Shown here: positions 1 through 7,002 of the stretch, piece by piece
Layout: each line of letters starts with the position of its first letter
How positions within the stretch are numbered: the stretch's first letter is position 1
Assembly (NCBI GenBank): GCA_030592605.1
Contig: JAUVIT010000037.1
Coordinates: forward strand, 1-9,711
DNA from: Bacteroidota bacterium
Lineage (GTDB): Bacteria; Bacteroidota; Bacteroidia; Bacteroidales; GCA-2748055
DNA: 9,711 nt
Direction of reading: 5' to 3'
The notes under the pieces: model-generated
Database searches by the model: none
The model's input: only the letters and a program-made list of their open reading frames with translations
What the model was told of the DNA's origin: nothing
Made by a program: the position numbers and the translations under genes

Positions 1-578
1 AAAGTCTCAACATATTTTATATTGGAGAGTGTCTTACGTTTAAATCCCTTGTCCTTGGCCCTTGACTTCAGGATAATAAACTTGGCCCCAAAGTTCCTGG
101 CCAGATAATAGATCCAGTTTGCCTTCTCCTTATTCTCACGTTTAAAGTCAATGGGAAGCAAAATGGTATCAATGGTATTCTTTTTTGGCTTATCCTGTAC
201 CACAAGAAATGGAATCCGGGAAGAAACCACTACTTTGAGGGCCTTGCTGCCAAAAAGTTTCTGAGCACCCTTCACCCCGTGGGTCCCCATGATGATCATT
301 TCCGCTTTTAACTCCTTAGCAGTTTCTCCAATGGCATGGAAAATAGATCCCTTCACCACCTCAAAAGAAGGTTTTTTTCCATACTCCTTTCCAAGCTTCT
401 CGGCTGATGCCTTCAGCTCTACGTCTTTTGAATCCTTATCCCTTTCTTCATGTACAATGTGTAACAGAAGAATTTCTCTATTCACTACCTTGGAGATATT
501 TACAGCATGCTGAAAAGCGTTCTCAGCCACCTGTGAGAAATCCCAGGGTACTATAATTGGCCTTTCTAACTTTTCCAT
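1..578 (-). CDS. Universal stress protein (UspA family), 5' part, truncated by window edge
   Basis: This gene reads leftwards from an ATG at 576-578 and stays open for 192 codons to the window edge, so its C-terminus is missing. The product begins MEKLERPIIVPWDFS, the first beta strand and Asp-containing loop (D13) typical of the Usp fold. The nucleotide-binding loop GTHG is at residues 98-101, followed by a GS pair at 110-111 and the strand VVVSSRIPFLVVQD. A second Usp-like start (TILLPIDF) follows near residue 138, so the protein is probably a tandem two-domain Usp, common in Bacteroidota at about 270-290 residues. Usp proteins are cytoplasmic, often bind ATP and help cells survive stress or growth arrest; the exact role here cannot be read from sequence. 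The spacing between the loop glycines is one residue shorter than the textbook G-2X-G-9X-G(S/T) pattern, so ATP binding is likely but not certain. It is divergent from the cyclase gene at 676. Confidence 0.9.
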   Translation of the reverse strand, partial: MEKLERPIIVPWDFSQVAENAFQHAVNISKVVNREILLLHIVHEERDKDSKDVELKASAEKLGKEYGKKPSFEVVKGSIFHAIGETAKELKAEMIIMGTHGVKGAQKLFGSKALKVVVSSRIPFLVVQDKPKKNTIDTILLPIDFKRENKEKANWIYYLARNFGAKFIILKSRAKDKGFKRKTLSNIKYVET

Positions 579-624
579 AAATATCCTGTTATTTGGTTAT
601 CAATAAAGGCTAAATATATTTTTT

Positions 625-632
625 TACTTTTG
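625..632 (+). promoter_or_regulatory. Putative Bacteroidota -7 promoter element for the cyclase gene
   Basis: TACTTTTG matches the Bacteroidota primary-sigma -7 consensus TAnnTTTG exactly and lies 43 bp before the ATG at 676. No TTG or TTTG stands at the usual distance of about 19-21 bp upstream; the nearest TTTG (592-595) is too far. Only half of a promoter is therefore visible. The same octamer precedes ilvE. Confidence 0.4.
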
Positions 633-675
633 ATAATAGTCTTACGAAGAAATCACGGCCTGAGTTTCACAAGTT

Positions 676-3600
676 ATGAATTTATTCTTCAAGTCATACA
701 GGGTTTTCTTGATTTTTTTCCTGCTCATCACTTGTGAATCATGCATCAATTGGGGATTTGCACAACAAAGCGACCTCCATCTGACCCCTTGGATACAGGA
801 AATAAATCTTCCTTCTCAATACAGCGAGATTCCAAATGAAACATTCTTCCGTGACTCGGAAGGAACCCTATTCATTGGAAAAGAGAACGGACTGATTATT
901 ATTAGTGGCCCTTACATCAGTCATTTTCCGATGGATGGACCGATTTACATATGCGAGGATAATTCTGATACGCTCTACTATGTTTCAAAAAATGATCTCG
1001 GCTTCCTGCTCAGGGAAAAAGGTGGCTCCTTCCGCACCATCTCACGAAAACACCTTCTGACTGTATCAAAAAGATCATTTACTCCAACAGGTATCCAAAA
1101 CAGATCAGGAACTATTCTCATTTACTCAAATAAAGGCTCCATTCGCTTTACCAAATCGGAGATAAAGTTTCTTAACAAGCAGGATGAACAGATAGTAGAA
1201 AAGCCTTCCGGTGCCCCGCCAAACAAGGAATTCCTTGAGATAATCAGAGACAAAATCGGTATTCCTGCCAATGGGATCAAGCAGGTTTTTGTCTGGAAAA
1301 AGTCGGAGATCTGGATATTGGGAGCCTACACTCTTCATCAAATCTATGAGCCCTCACCCCTGAACATTCTGGAAACCGGTACTGTCGCCACCGGGCGAAT
1401 CCTGAAATCCATGGTTTTAAAGGACCGCATTCTTTTGGGGACTTCCCGTGGAGTTTACTCCGTTTCAAAAGATCTGGCAAAAAGGGGCCAGTGGTCCATG
1501 GTCAACCTGCTGCCCGAGTCTAACCAGTCCATACACATGTTTTCCAGCGTCAACGGCCAGGTGTTCGCAGCAGGATCGAATGGGCTTTATCTAATCACTG
1601 ATAGTAATGCTGGACTGATTGATAAAGGCTCCTTTACAGGAATCATGGCCCTCAGGAAAGGCAGTATCGTAGCAGCTAGCCAGGAGGGAATCGTCAGCTA
1701 TAAGCAGAGCTATGATGGCTGGGAATCAACTCCTATAAACCCATCCCTTCAATATGCCCACTCCTTTATAAGCTACGATAACAATACCTTTTTTCTCTGT
1801 ACCAAGGGAGTTTTCAGGATCAACAACCGGGCCGATAGAATCACTTCAGTTCCATTTCATTCACATGAACTGCTGTATAAACTTCTGAAAGTGGAACAGG
1901 ACCTTCTCCTGGTAGGCAGTCAGCAGGTGTATCGCTACGACAAAAATGAAGAGATTTTTCAACCCTTACCGGAAGGTCACATGTCAGAACTTCTCTCCAG
2001 ATCCGACATGATTCTTCCAGCAACAATGGGTAATTTCTGGATTCTTCAAAACAGCAGTGATTATCTTTCCCGCTTATTGTATACGAGTGACCTGGATGAA
2101 TCTACAGCCACTTACGCTGCTTTTCCTGTATTGCCTTACCTTGGAGAAGTCGTTGATATGGCTTTTGCCGATAGTGTACTCTTTGTCACCGGGAAGGATA
2201 AAATTTCACTCTTTGATCTGCATCACCTGAAAAGGGTGACTGACAACATTTCCATAAGCCTTGTGGACGCCGAAGCTGAAGATAAGGGTCGGGAATTTCA
2301 TATCTCCGGTCTTGAATTACAGCGCCAGCCCGAGCCTCTTTTCAGATACAGACTAAGGCCCGGCAATGCAGCCTGGTCCGGATGGAGCTCCAGCAGAGAT
2401 TATAAGGTGGCGGGATTAAAGCATGGTAGGTATTCTATTGAAGTACAGGCCATGAATCTCTATGGAAGGATGACGGAGGCCACACAGATGCCATTTACTA
2501 TTGCCCCTCCGCTGTATGCAACATGGTATGCCTATGTTATCTATGGGATATTCCTTCTGGCAGGACTATTTCTTTTACAACAATTGAACATGCTTAGTTC
2601 CCACAGAGCCGAATCAAGGATTGAGAAAAAAATGGAACTCAGGATTCAGAACATGGCTGCCGAGAAGGAGAGATTGGACAAACTGGTCGCAGAGATTCTT
2701 CCTGAAGAGACCGCCAAACAAATCAAAACAAAAGGAAAGGCCAAGTGGGATAAATATGAAAGAGCCACTGTGCTGTTTTCTGATATTCAAGGCTTTACAA
2801 AAATAGCAGAAGAGATGAATCCGGAGAAGCTGATCGATGAACTGGATACCTTTTTCTTTCATTTCGATTCGGTGGTTGAAAAATACAATATTGAGAAAAT
2901 TAAAACCATAGGTGATGCCTACATGGCTGCAGGAGGAATTCCCCTTAAAAACAGTACAAATCCGGTAGAAGTCGTGATGGCAGCCCTGGAGATCCAATCC
3001 TATATGCAACAACTTAAATCATCCAGGGCCGAAATCTGGGATCTGAGAATCGGGATCCATACAGGTCCGGTTATTGCAGGCGTCGTGGGACATAAAAAGA
3101 TTTCTTACGACATATGGGGCGATACCGTAAATACGGCCTCCCGGATGGAATCATCAGGCACCCCCGGAAAAATAAATATTTCCGGTATTACCTACGGAAT
3201 GGTGAAGGACTATTTCCTGTGTGAATACCGGGGCAAGCTTCCTGTAAAGTACAAGGGGAACATCGATATGTATTATGTAAACGGTCTGCGTCCTGAGTTA
3301 TCGGTCGACCTGAAGGGAATCCCCAACAGACGGTTCTTCTTGAAGCTCCAGCTTCTCAGACTGGGTGACCTGGAGGATAAAGTTTTCAGTGATATCATGA
3401 CGAAACTTCCCGAATCACTTCATTTTCACAAACTTGAATACGCCAGGAAAGTCTATAACCATTCCTTCCTGCTTTGCCGTTCTGAAGGAATTGAACAGGA
3501 AGGCCGGCTTCTGGTTAGAACAGCCGCCATGATGCTCTTCACCGGATTCATCCAGGACTATCACAATTTTGAAAACCGTTCCGCCGTCATCAGCAGGGAG

Positions 3601-3936
3601 ATCCTCCCGGATTTCTCTTATTCGGAAAAACAAATCGACCAGATCTCGAACCTGATACTGGCTACCAAAATACCTTTCAAACCAAACAACCGCCTGGAAA
3701 AAATCCTGATCGATGCCAGAATGGACTACATTAGCTGGCCCGACTATACTACAGTGGTTAAAGACTTGTTCAAGGAGATGAAAGAGGCAGGCTCAAATAT
3801 CAATGGGCAACAGTTTAAAAAACAGCAGCAGGAATTGCTTTTTAACTTTGAATTCTATACCGTAGCTGCACAAAGGATGCGAGAGGTATCAGGTAGCGAT
3901 CAAATGTCCATCCTGGATCAGGAAAGATGGATTTAA
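676..3936 (+). CDS. Membrane sensor adenylate cyclase: beta-propeller, Y_Y_Y domain, TM helix, class III cyclase, degenerate HD-like domain
   Basis: This 1086-residue protein probably senses a periplasmic signal and makes cAMP from ATP in the cytoplasm. Residues 1-29 form a signal peptide (likely cleavage GFA|QQ). Residues about 35-540 hold repeated short blades such as ILLGTSRGVYSVS and VFAAGSNGLYLIT, as in regulator propellers. Residues about 535-610 resemble a Y_Y_Y domain. A membrane helix spans about 617-640, followed by a charged coiled coil (about 643-690). The class III cyclase domain (about 693-868) is intact: metal-binding D703 (FSDIQGF) and D747 (TIGDAYM), adenine-selecting K743 and D812 (YDIWGD), and transition-state N819 and R823 (NTASRM). 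K with D indicates adenylate rather than guanylate cyclase. Residues about 875-1086 resemble an HD phosphohydrolase domain, but most metal ligands appear replaced. It is monocistronic by layout, with 97 bp before it and 89 bp after. The ligand is unknown. Confidence 0.88.
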   Translation: MNLFFKSYRVFLIFFLLITCESCINWGFAQQSDLHLTPWIQEINLPSQYSEIPNETFFRDSEGTLFIGKENGLIIISGPYISHFPMDGPIYICEDNSDTLYYVSKNDLGFLLREKGGSFRTISRKHLLTVSKRSFTPTGIQNRSGTILIYSNKGSIRFTKSEIKFLNKQDEQIVEKPSGAPPNKEFLEIIRDKIGIPANGIKQVFVWKKSEIWILGAYTLHQIYEPSPLNILETGTVATGRILKSMVLKDRILLGTSRGVYSVSKDLAKRGQWSMVNLLPESNQSIHMFSSVNGQVFAAGSNGLYLITDSNAGLIDKGSFTGIMALRKGSIVAASQEGIVSYKQSYDGWESTPINPSLQYAHSFISYDNNTFFLCTKGVFRINNRADRITSVPFHSHELLYKLLKVEQDLLLVGSQQVYRYDKNEEIFQPLPEGHMSELLSRSDMILPATMGNFWILQNSSDYLSRLLYTSDLDESTATYAAFPVLPYLGEVVDMAFADSVLFVTGKDKISLFDLHHLKRVTDNISISLVDAEAEDKGREFHISGLELQRQPEPLFRYRLRPGNAAWSGWSSSRDYKVAGLKHGRYSIEVQAMNLYGRMTEATQMPFTIAPPLYATWYAYVIYGIFLLAGLFLLQQLNMLSSHRAESRIEKKMELRIQNMAAEKERLDKLVAEILPEETAKQIKTKGKAKWDKYERATVLFSDIQGFTKIAEEMNPEKLIDELDTFFFHFDSVVEKYNIEKIKTIGDAYMAAGGIPLKNSTNPVEVVMAALEIQSYMQQLKSSRAEIWDLRIGIHTGPVIAGVVGHKKISYDIWGDTVNTASRMESSGTPGKINISGITYGMVKDYFLCEYRGKLPVKYKGNIDMYYVNGLRPELSVDLKGIPNRRFFLKLQLLRLGDLEDKVFSDIMTKLPESLHFHKLEYARKVYNHSFLLCRSEGIEQEGRLLVRTAAMMLFTGFIQDYHNFENRSAVISREILPDFSYSEKQIDQISNLILATKIPFKPNNRLEKILIDARMDYISWPDYTTVVKDLFKEMKEAGSNINGQQFKKQQQELLFNFEFYTVAAQRMREVSGSDQMSILDQERWI

Positions 3937-3984
3937 AACATCCTTTTACAACATCATTTCTTTATTGTTGCAGCGAGGATGTTT
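3936..3984. other. Nested inverted repeat after the cyclase gene
   Basis: AAACATCC (3936-3943) pairs perfectly with GGATGTTT (3977-3984). Inside it, CAAC (3949-3952) can pair with GTTG (3967-3970). The outer arm begins on the last base of the cyclase stop codon. It could form a hairpin in the 3' end of the cyclase transcript, but no T-run follows, so a normal intrinsic terminator is not clear. The right arm lies between the two elements of the predicted ilvE promoter, so it could instead be a protein-binding site. It may also be chance. Confidence 0.3.
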
Positions 3985-3995
3985 CATTACTTTTG
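3965..3995 (+). promoter_or_regulatory. Predicted Bacteroidota promoter of ilvE
   Basis: TACTTTTG at 3988-3995 matches the -7 consensus TAnnTTTG exactly. A TTG at 3965-3967 lies 20 bp upstream, within the usual spacing for the -33 element. A second TTG at 3968-3970 would give 17 bp. The predicted leader before the ATG at 4026 is about 20-25 nt. This is the best-formed promoter in the window. Confidence 0.55.
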
Positions 3996-4025
3996 GTCTC
4001 TTACTATAACCTCTAACATATCATC

Positions 4026-5042
4026 ATGGAACTTGACTGGAAAAATCTTGGCTTTGGAATAATGAAGACCGATTACAATGTAAGGTGTGTCTTTAAAGAT
4101 GGGCTTTGGGGCGAACTTGAAGTCTCCTCAGACGAATATCTTCCTATTCATATCGGAGCTACATGCCTGCACTACGGTCAGGAGTCCTTCGAAGGACTAA
4201 AGGCGTTTACCGGAAAGGACGGACGTATCCGGCTGTTCCGGCATAAGGAGAATGCGCTTAGAATGATCGAGTCGGCCAAAGGAATTCACCTGGCCGAAGT
4301 TCCCATTGAGCTTTTTATGGAAGCGGTAGAGAAGGTGGTTATGCTGAATAAGCGCTTTATACCGCCCCATGGTACAGGTGCCTCCCTATATATCCGCCCC
4401 CTGCTGATCGGAACTGGTCCGGAAGTGGGTGTAAAACCCGCCGCAGAGTATACCTTCCTGATATTTGTGATGCCGGTAGGGCCCTATTTCAAGGCTGGTT
4501 TTAAACCGGTTGACGTGATGATCTGCAGGGATCATGACAGGGCTGCACCTCTGGGAACCGGCCATCTGAAAGTTGGAGGTAACTATGCTGCCAGCATGGG
4601 TTCCATAGCAGATGCTCATCAGAGTGGCTTTGCCACCGCCCTTTACCTCGATGCCAAGGAGAAGAAGTACATCGATGAGTGCGGTCCCGCTAATTTTTTC
4701 GGGATCAAGGATAACACCTACATCACGCCAAAATCGCACTCCATTCTTCCATCCATCACCAACCGGAGCCTGCAGGACCTGGCCAAACAGATGGGTATGA
4801 AAGTGGAAGTGCGCCCAGTACCCGTGGAAGAACTTTCAACCTTCGAAGAGGTTGGAGCATGTGGTACAGCAGCGGTTATTTCGCCCATTGGAAAGGTGGC
4901 TGATGTAGATAATGGAATCACGTATTCTTTCGGGGACGGGGTCACACCAGGTCCTGTATCCACGAAACTCTACGAGACCCTCCTGGGGATGCAGAATGGT
5001 GATCTTGAGGATTCCTTCGGGTGGACCAAAATCCTCGATTAA
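4026..5042 (+). CDS. ilvE: Branched-chain amino acid aminotransferase
   Basis: The enzyme transfers the amino group between glutamate and the 2-oxo acids of leucine, isoleucine and valine, the last step in their synthesis, using PLP in the cytoplasm. The 338-residue length fits the longer bacterial and eukaryotic-like BCAT group. Class IV aminotransferase hallmarks are present: YGQESFEGLKAF (50-61), an arginine-rich substrate strand (ASLYIRPLLIGTG), the PLP-binding lysine K182 within GTGHLKVGGNYA, and the phosphate-binding loop GTAAVISPIG (about 280-289). The ATG at 4026 is preferred because it follows a predicted promoter and starts the normal family N-terminus; a second in-frame ATG (codon 13) would remove little. 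No other branched-chain synthesis gene lies nearby, so it appears to be a stand-alone gene. A D-amino acid or aromatic aminotransferase is unlikely given these motifs. Confidence 0.95.
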   Translation: MELDWKNLGFGIMKTDYNVRCVFKDGLWGELEVSSDEYLPIHIGATCLHYGQESFEGLKAFTGKDGRIRLFRHKENALRMIESAKGIHLAEVPIELFMEAVEKVVMLNKRFIPPHGTGASLYIRPLLIGTGPEVGVKPAAEYTFLIFVMPVGPYFKAGFKPVDVMICRDHDRAAPLGTGHLKVGGNYAASMGSIADAHQSGFATALYLDAKEKKYIDECGPANFFGIKDNTYITPKSHSILPSITNRSLQDLAKQMGMKVEVRPVPVEELSTFEEVGACGTAAVISPIGKVADVDNGITYSFGDGVTPGPVSTKLYETLLGMQNGDLEDSFGWTKILD

Positions 5043-5047
5043 ATTCC

Positions 5048-5055
5048 TATCTTTG
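5048..5055 (+). promoter_or_regulatory. Putative -7 promoter element for the ftsX gene set
   Basis: TATCTTTG matches TAnnTTTG exactly and is followed by CG, a frequent context in Bacteroidota. It lies just after the ilvE stop and 20 bp before the ftsX ATG, implying a very short leader. No convincing TTG stands at the right distance upstream. The position suggests a transcription start for the ftsX-DUF3098-uppP-truB set. Confidence 0.45.
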
Positions 5056-5075
5056 CGACAGCCAATTTTTTAGGC

Positions 5076-5951
5076 ATGTCAAAGAAGGAAAATAGGACAT
5101 ATTCCCGGAGAATTCGCAGCTCCTACATTACATCGATCATTAGTATATCACTGGTTTTATTACTGCTTGGAATGGTAGGCTTGTTGTTGATCAATGGCCG
5201 GAACATCCGTAAGCAGGTGATGGAAAGCATTGGTTTCAATGTAATCCTTAAAGAAAATGTCAAGGAAGCTGATATTTACCAGCTTCAGAAAATACTGGAC
5301 TCCAGGGAATTTATACTCTCCACCGAGTATATCACTAAAGAGGAAGCTGCACTGGAAACCGAACAGATGCTGGGAGAGGACTTCATACGCTTCCTGGGCT
5401 ACAATCCCCTTCCTCCATCCATCAGGGTCAAGTTGCACCAACCCTGGGCTAATCCCGATTCAGTGATGATTATTGAGCAGGACCTGATGCAGTATGACTC
5501 CATTGAGGAAGTGTACTATAAGAAATCTCTGCTGTATGCGGTAAATGAGAATATACGTCAGATTACATTGATCATCCTGGGATTCTCTACCCTGCTGACG
5601 CTGATTTCCATTACGCTGATTAACAACACCATCAGGCTGTCGATTTACTCCAAACGATTTATAATCAATACCATGCAATTGGTGGGTGCAACAAGAGGGT
5701 TTATCCGTAAACCCTTCCTCTTCACCAGTGCAGCCAGCGGTTTTACGGGAAGCCTGGTAGCCCTTGCAATTCTTTTTGGACTGGTCTACCTGCTACAGGA
5801 AGAGTTTGAAGGAGTGATCTCACTGAAAGACTATGACATGCTGTCAATTCTGGCTCTGGGAGTGATCCTCACAGGTATCGTTCTCAACGTGATTTCAACC
5901 TTCTTTGCGGTGAATAAATACCTGAATATAAAAACAGATAAGCTTTATTAA
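5076..5951 (+). CDS. ftsX: Cell division protein FtsX (ABC transporter-like permease)
   Basis: FtsX is the inner-membrane partner of the ATPase FtsE. The complex acts at the septum and in other bacteria controls peptidoglycan hydrolases through the periplasmic loop of FtsX. The 291-residue product has the expected layout: a basic cytoplasmic N-terminus, TM1 at about 18-39, a large periplasmic domain (about 40-160) with the family stretch LPPSIRVKL, then TM2 (about 163-183), TM3 (about 216-240) and TM4 (about 255-278). The segment after TM2 (IYSKRFIINTMQLVGAT) is the conserved cytoplasmic coupling region of FtsX, which would contact FtsE. No ftsE is present in the window, so the usual ftsE-ftsX pair is separated here. 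The gene is followed after 10 bp by the DUF3098 gene, indicating co-transcription. Confidence 0.92.
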   Translation: MSKKENRTYSRRIRSSYITSIISISLVLLLLGMVGLLLINGRNIRKQVMESIGFNVILKENVKEADIYQLQKILDSREFILSTEYITKEEAALETEQMLGEDFIRFLGYNPLPPSIRVKLHQPWANPDSVMIIEQDLMQYDSIEEVYYKKSLLYAVNENIRQITLIILGFSTLLTLISITLINNTIRLSIYSKRFIINTMQLVGATRGFIRKPFLFTSAASGFTGSLVALAILFGLVYLLQEEFEGVISLKDYDMLSILALGVILTGIVLNVISTFFAVNKYLNIKTDKLY

Positions 5952-5961
5952 TTGAGTTAAT

Positions 5962-6216
5962 ATGAGTAAAAAAAGCACAGACAAAGAGAGCTTTGCACTG
6001 GCCAAGGAAAATTACATACTCCTGGTCATTGGATTTGCCATAATCGTCTTGGGATTCATCCTGATGATTGGAGGGAAATCCGAAGATCCTGCCATTTTCA
6101 ATGAGGAGGAGATATTCAGTTTTCGTCGGATTACTCTGGCGCCCATTGTTGTACTGGCAGGATTTATCTTCGAGATTTGGGCCATTATGAAAAAGCCCCG
6201 ATCGGATAGCAAATGA
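5962..6216 (+). CDS. DUF3098 family small membrane protein
   Basis: This is an 84-residue protein of unknown function, known mainly from Bacteroidota. It has a charged cytoplasmic start, TM1 at about 18-36 (a run with GFAIIVLGFILMIGG), a short acidic loop with the family-like stretch SEDPAIFNEEEIFSFRR (41-56), then TM2 at about 57-76 starting ITLAPIVVL and a basic tail. The topology suggests both termini in the cytoplasm. It lies 10 bp after ftsX, and its TGA stop overlaps the uppP ATG (ATGA), so translation of the two is probably coupled. The setting points to a role at the division site or in lipid-carrier metabolism, but no biochemical function can be read from the sequence. Confidence 0.85.
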   Translation: MSKKSTDKESFALAKENYILLVIGFAIIVLGFILMIGGKSEDPAIFNEEEIFSFRRITLAPIVVLAGFIFEIWAIMKKPRSDSK

Positions 6217-6998
6217 CCTGGTTTGAAGCATTGATCCTTGGATTGGTCCAGGGACTCACAGAATTTCTTCCTGTAAGCAGCAGTGGACATCTTGAAATAG
6301 GGAAAGTCCTGTTAAATGTAGAGGTACAGGAAAGTCTCTCCTTTACAGTACTGGTTCATTTTGCCACTGTGCTTAGTACCATTACGGTATTCTATAAGGA
6401 TATACTGAAACTCTTTACCGGCCTGTTCCAGTTCAAATGGAACGAAGAGACCAAGTATGTATCCAAAATTCTCATATCCATGGTCCCGGTGTTGATCGTA
6501 GGGATATTATACCGCGAAGAGGTGGAATCGCTCTTCTCAGGAAACCTGGTGCTCGTTGGCAGTGCCCTGATGGTAACAGCCTTGCTGCTGATCTCCACCC
6601 AGCTGGTTAAACCCGGTAAAAAGAAGATCCCCTTCCTGGATGCGCTTCTTATGGGTATTGCACAGGCCATTGCGACCATTCCTGGAATATCAAGGTCCGG
6701 AGCAACCATCTCAACCGGTCTCTTACTAAAAAACGGACGCAGTGATGTGGCGCAGTTCTCCTTCCTGATGGTTTTAGTTCCTATCATTGGTGCCGCCCTG
6801 CTGGATATTCTTTCTATGTCATCATCCTCTTCGGAAGTTGGAATTTCCGCAGGCTCCCTGATCATTGGCTTCCTGGCTGCTTACCTGTCAGGATACCTGG
6901 CCTGCACATGGATGATCAATCTCGTAAAAAAGGGAAATTTTTACTGGTTTGCCATCTATTGCGCTATCGTAGGACTCATTTCAATCATATTTGCCTGA
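6213..6998 (+). CDS. uppP: Undecaprenyl-diphosphatase
   Basis: UppP (BacA) removes a phosphate from undecaprenyl diphosphate, making the lipid carrier used for peptidoglycan and surface polysaccharides; extra copies give bacitracin resistance. The 261-residue, highly hydrophobic product carries both family signatures. The first is QGLTEFLPVSSSGH at residues 13-26, with catalytic E17, the serine cluster and H26. The second is PGISRSGATISTGLL near 157-171, with R161 matching the essential arginine. Position 13 is Gln where E. coli has Glu, an accepted variant of the (E/Q)xxxE motif. The length fits the family (E. coli 273). The start overlaps the DUF3098 stop, and truB follows at once, so it is mid-operon. 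Confidence 0.96.
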   Translation: MTWFEALILGLVQGLTEFLPVSSSGHLEIGKVLLNVEVQESLSFTVLVHFATVLSTITVFYKDILKLFTGLFQFKWNEETKYVSKILISMVPVLIVGILYREEVESLFSGNLVLVGSALMVTALLLISTQLVKPGKKKIPFLDALLMGIAQAIATIPGISRSGATISTGLLLKNGRSDVAQFSFLMVLVPIIGAALLDILSMSSSSSEVGISAGSLIIGFLAAYLSGYLACTWMINLVKKGNFYWFAIYCAIVGLISIIFA

Positions 6999-7002
6999 TT
7001 AT

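Noticed and set aside
289..513. Plus-strand open frame of 74 codons inside the universal stress protein gene
   Set aside because: Its low-complexity Ser/Phe-rich translation is the antisense of the Usp coding sequence.
611..618. Possible minus-strand -7 element TATATTTA for the stress protein gene
   Set aside because: It misses the final G of TAnnTTTG, has no TTG at the right distance, and sits in an AT-rich run where such matches arise by chance.
724..744. Possible lipoprotein signal (cysteines at residues 20 and 23 of the cyclase protein)
   Set aside because: The residues before C20 (LIT) do not fit a good lipobox, and GFA|QQ at 27-31 gives a better ordinary signal peptidase site.
2614..3012. 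Minus-strand open frame of 132 codons inside the cyclase gene
   Set aside because: It lies wholly opposite the conserved cyclase domain, has no recognisable domain, and is explained by the codon use of the real gene.
6392..6865. Minus-strand open frame of 157 codons inside uppP
   Set aside because: It is antisense to well-conserved uppP codons and shows no domain or promoter of its own.
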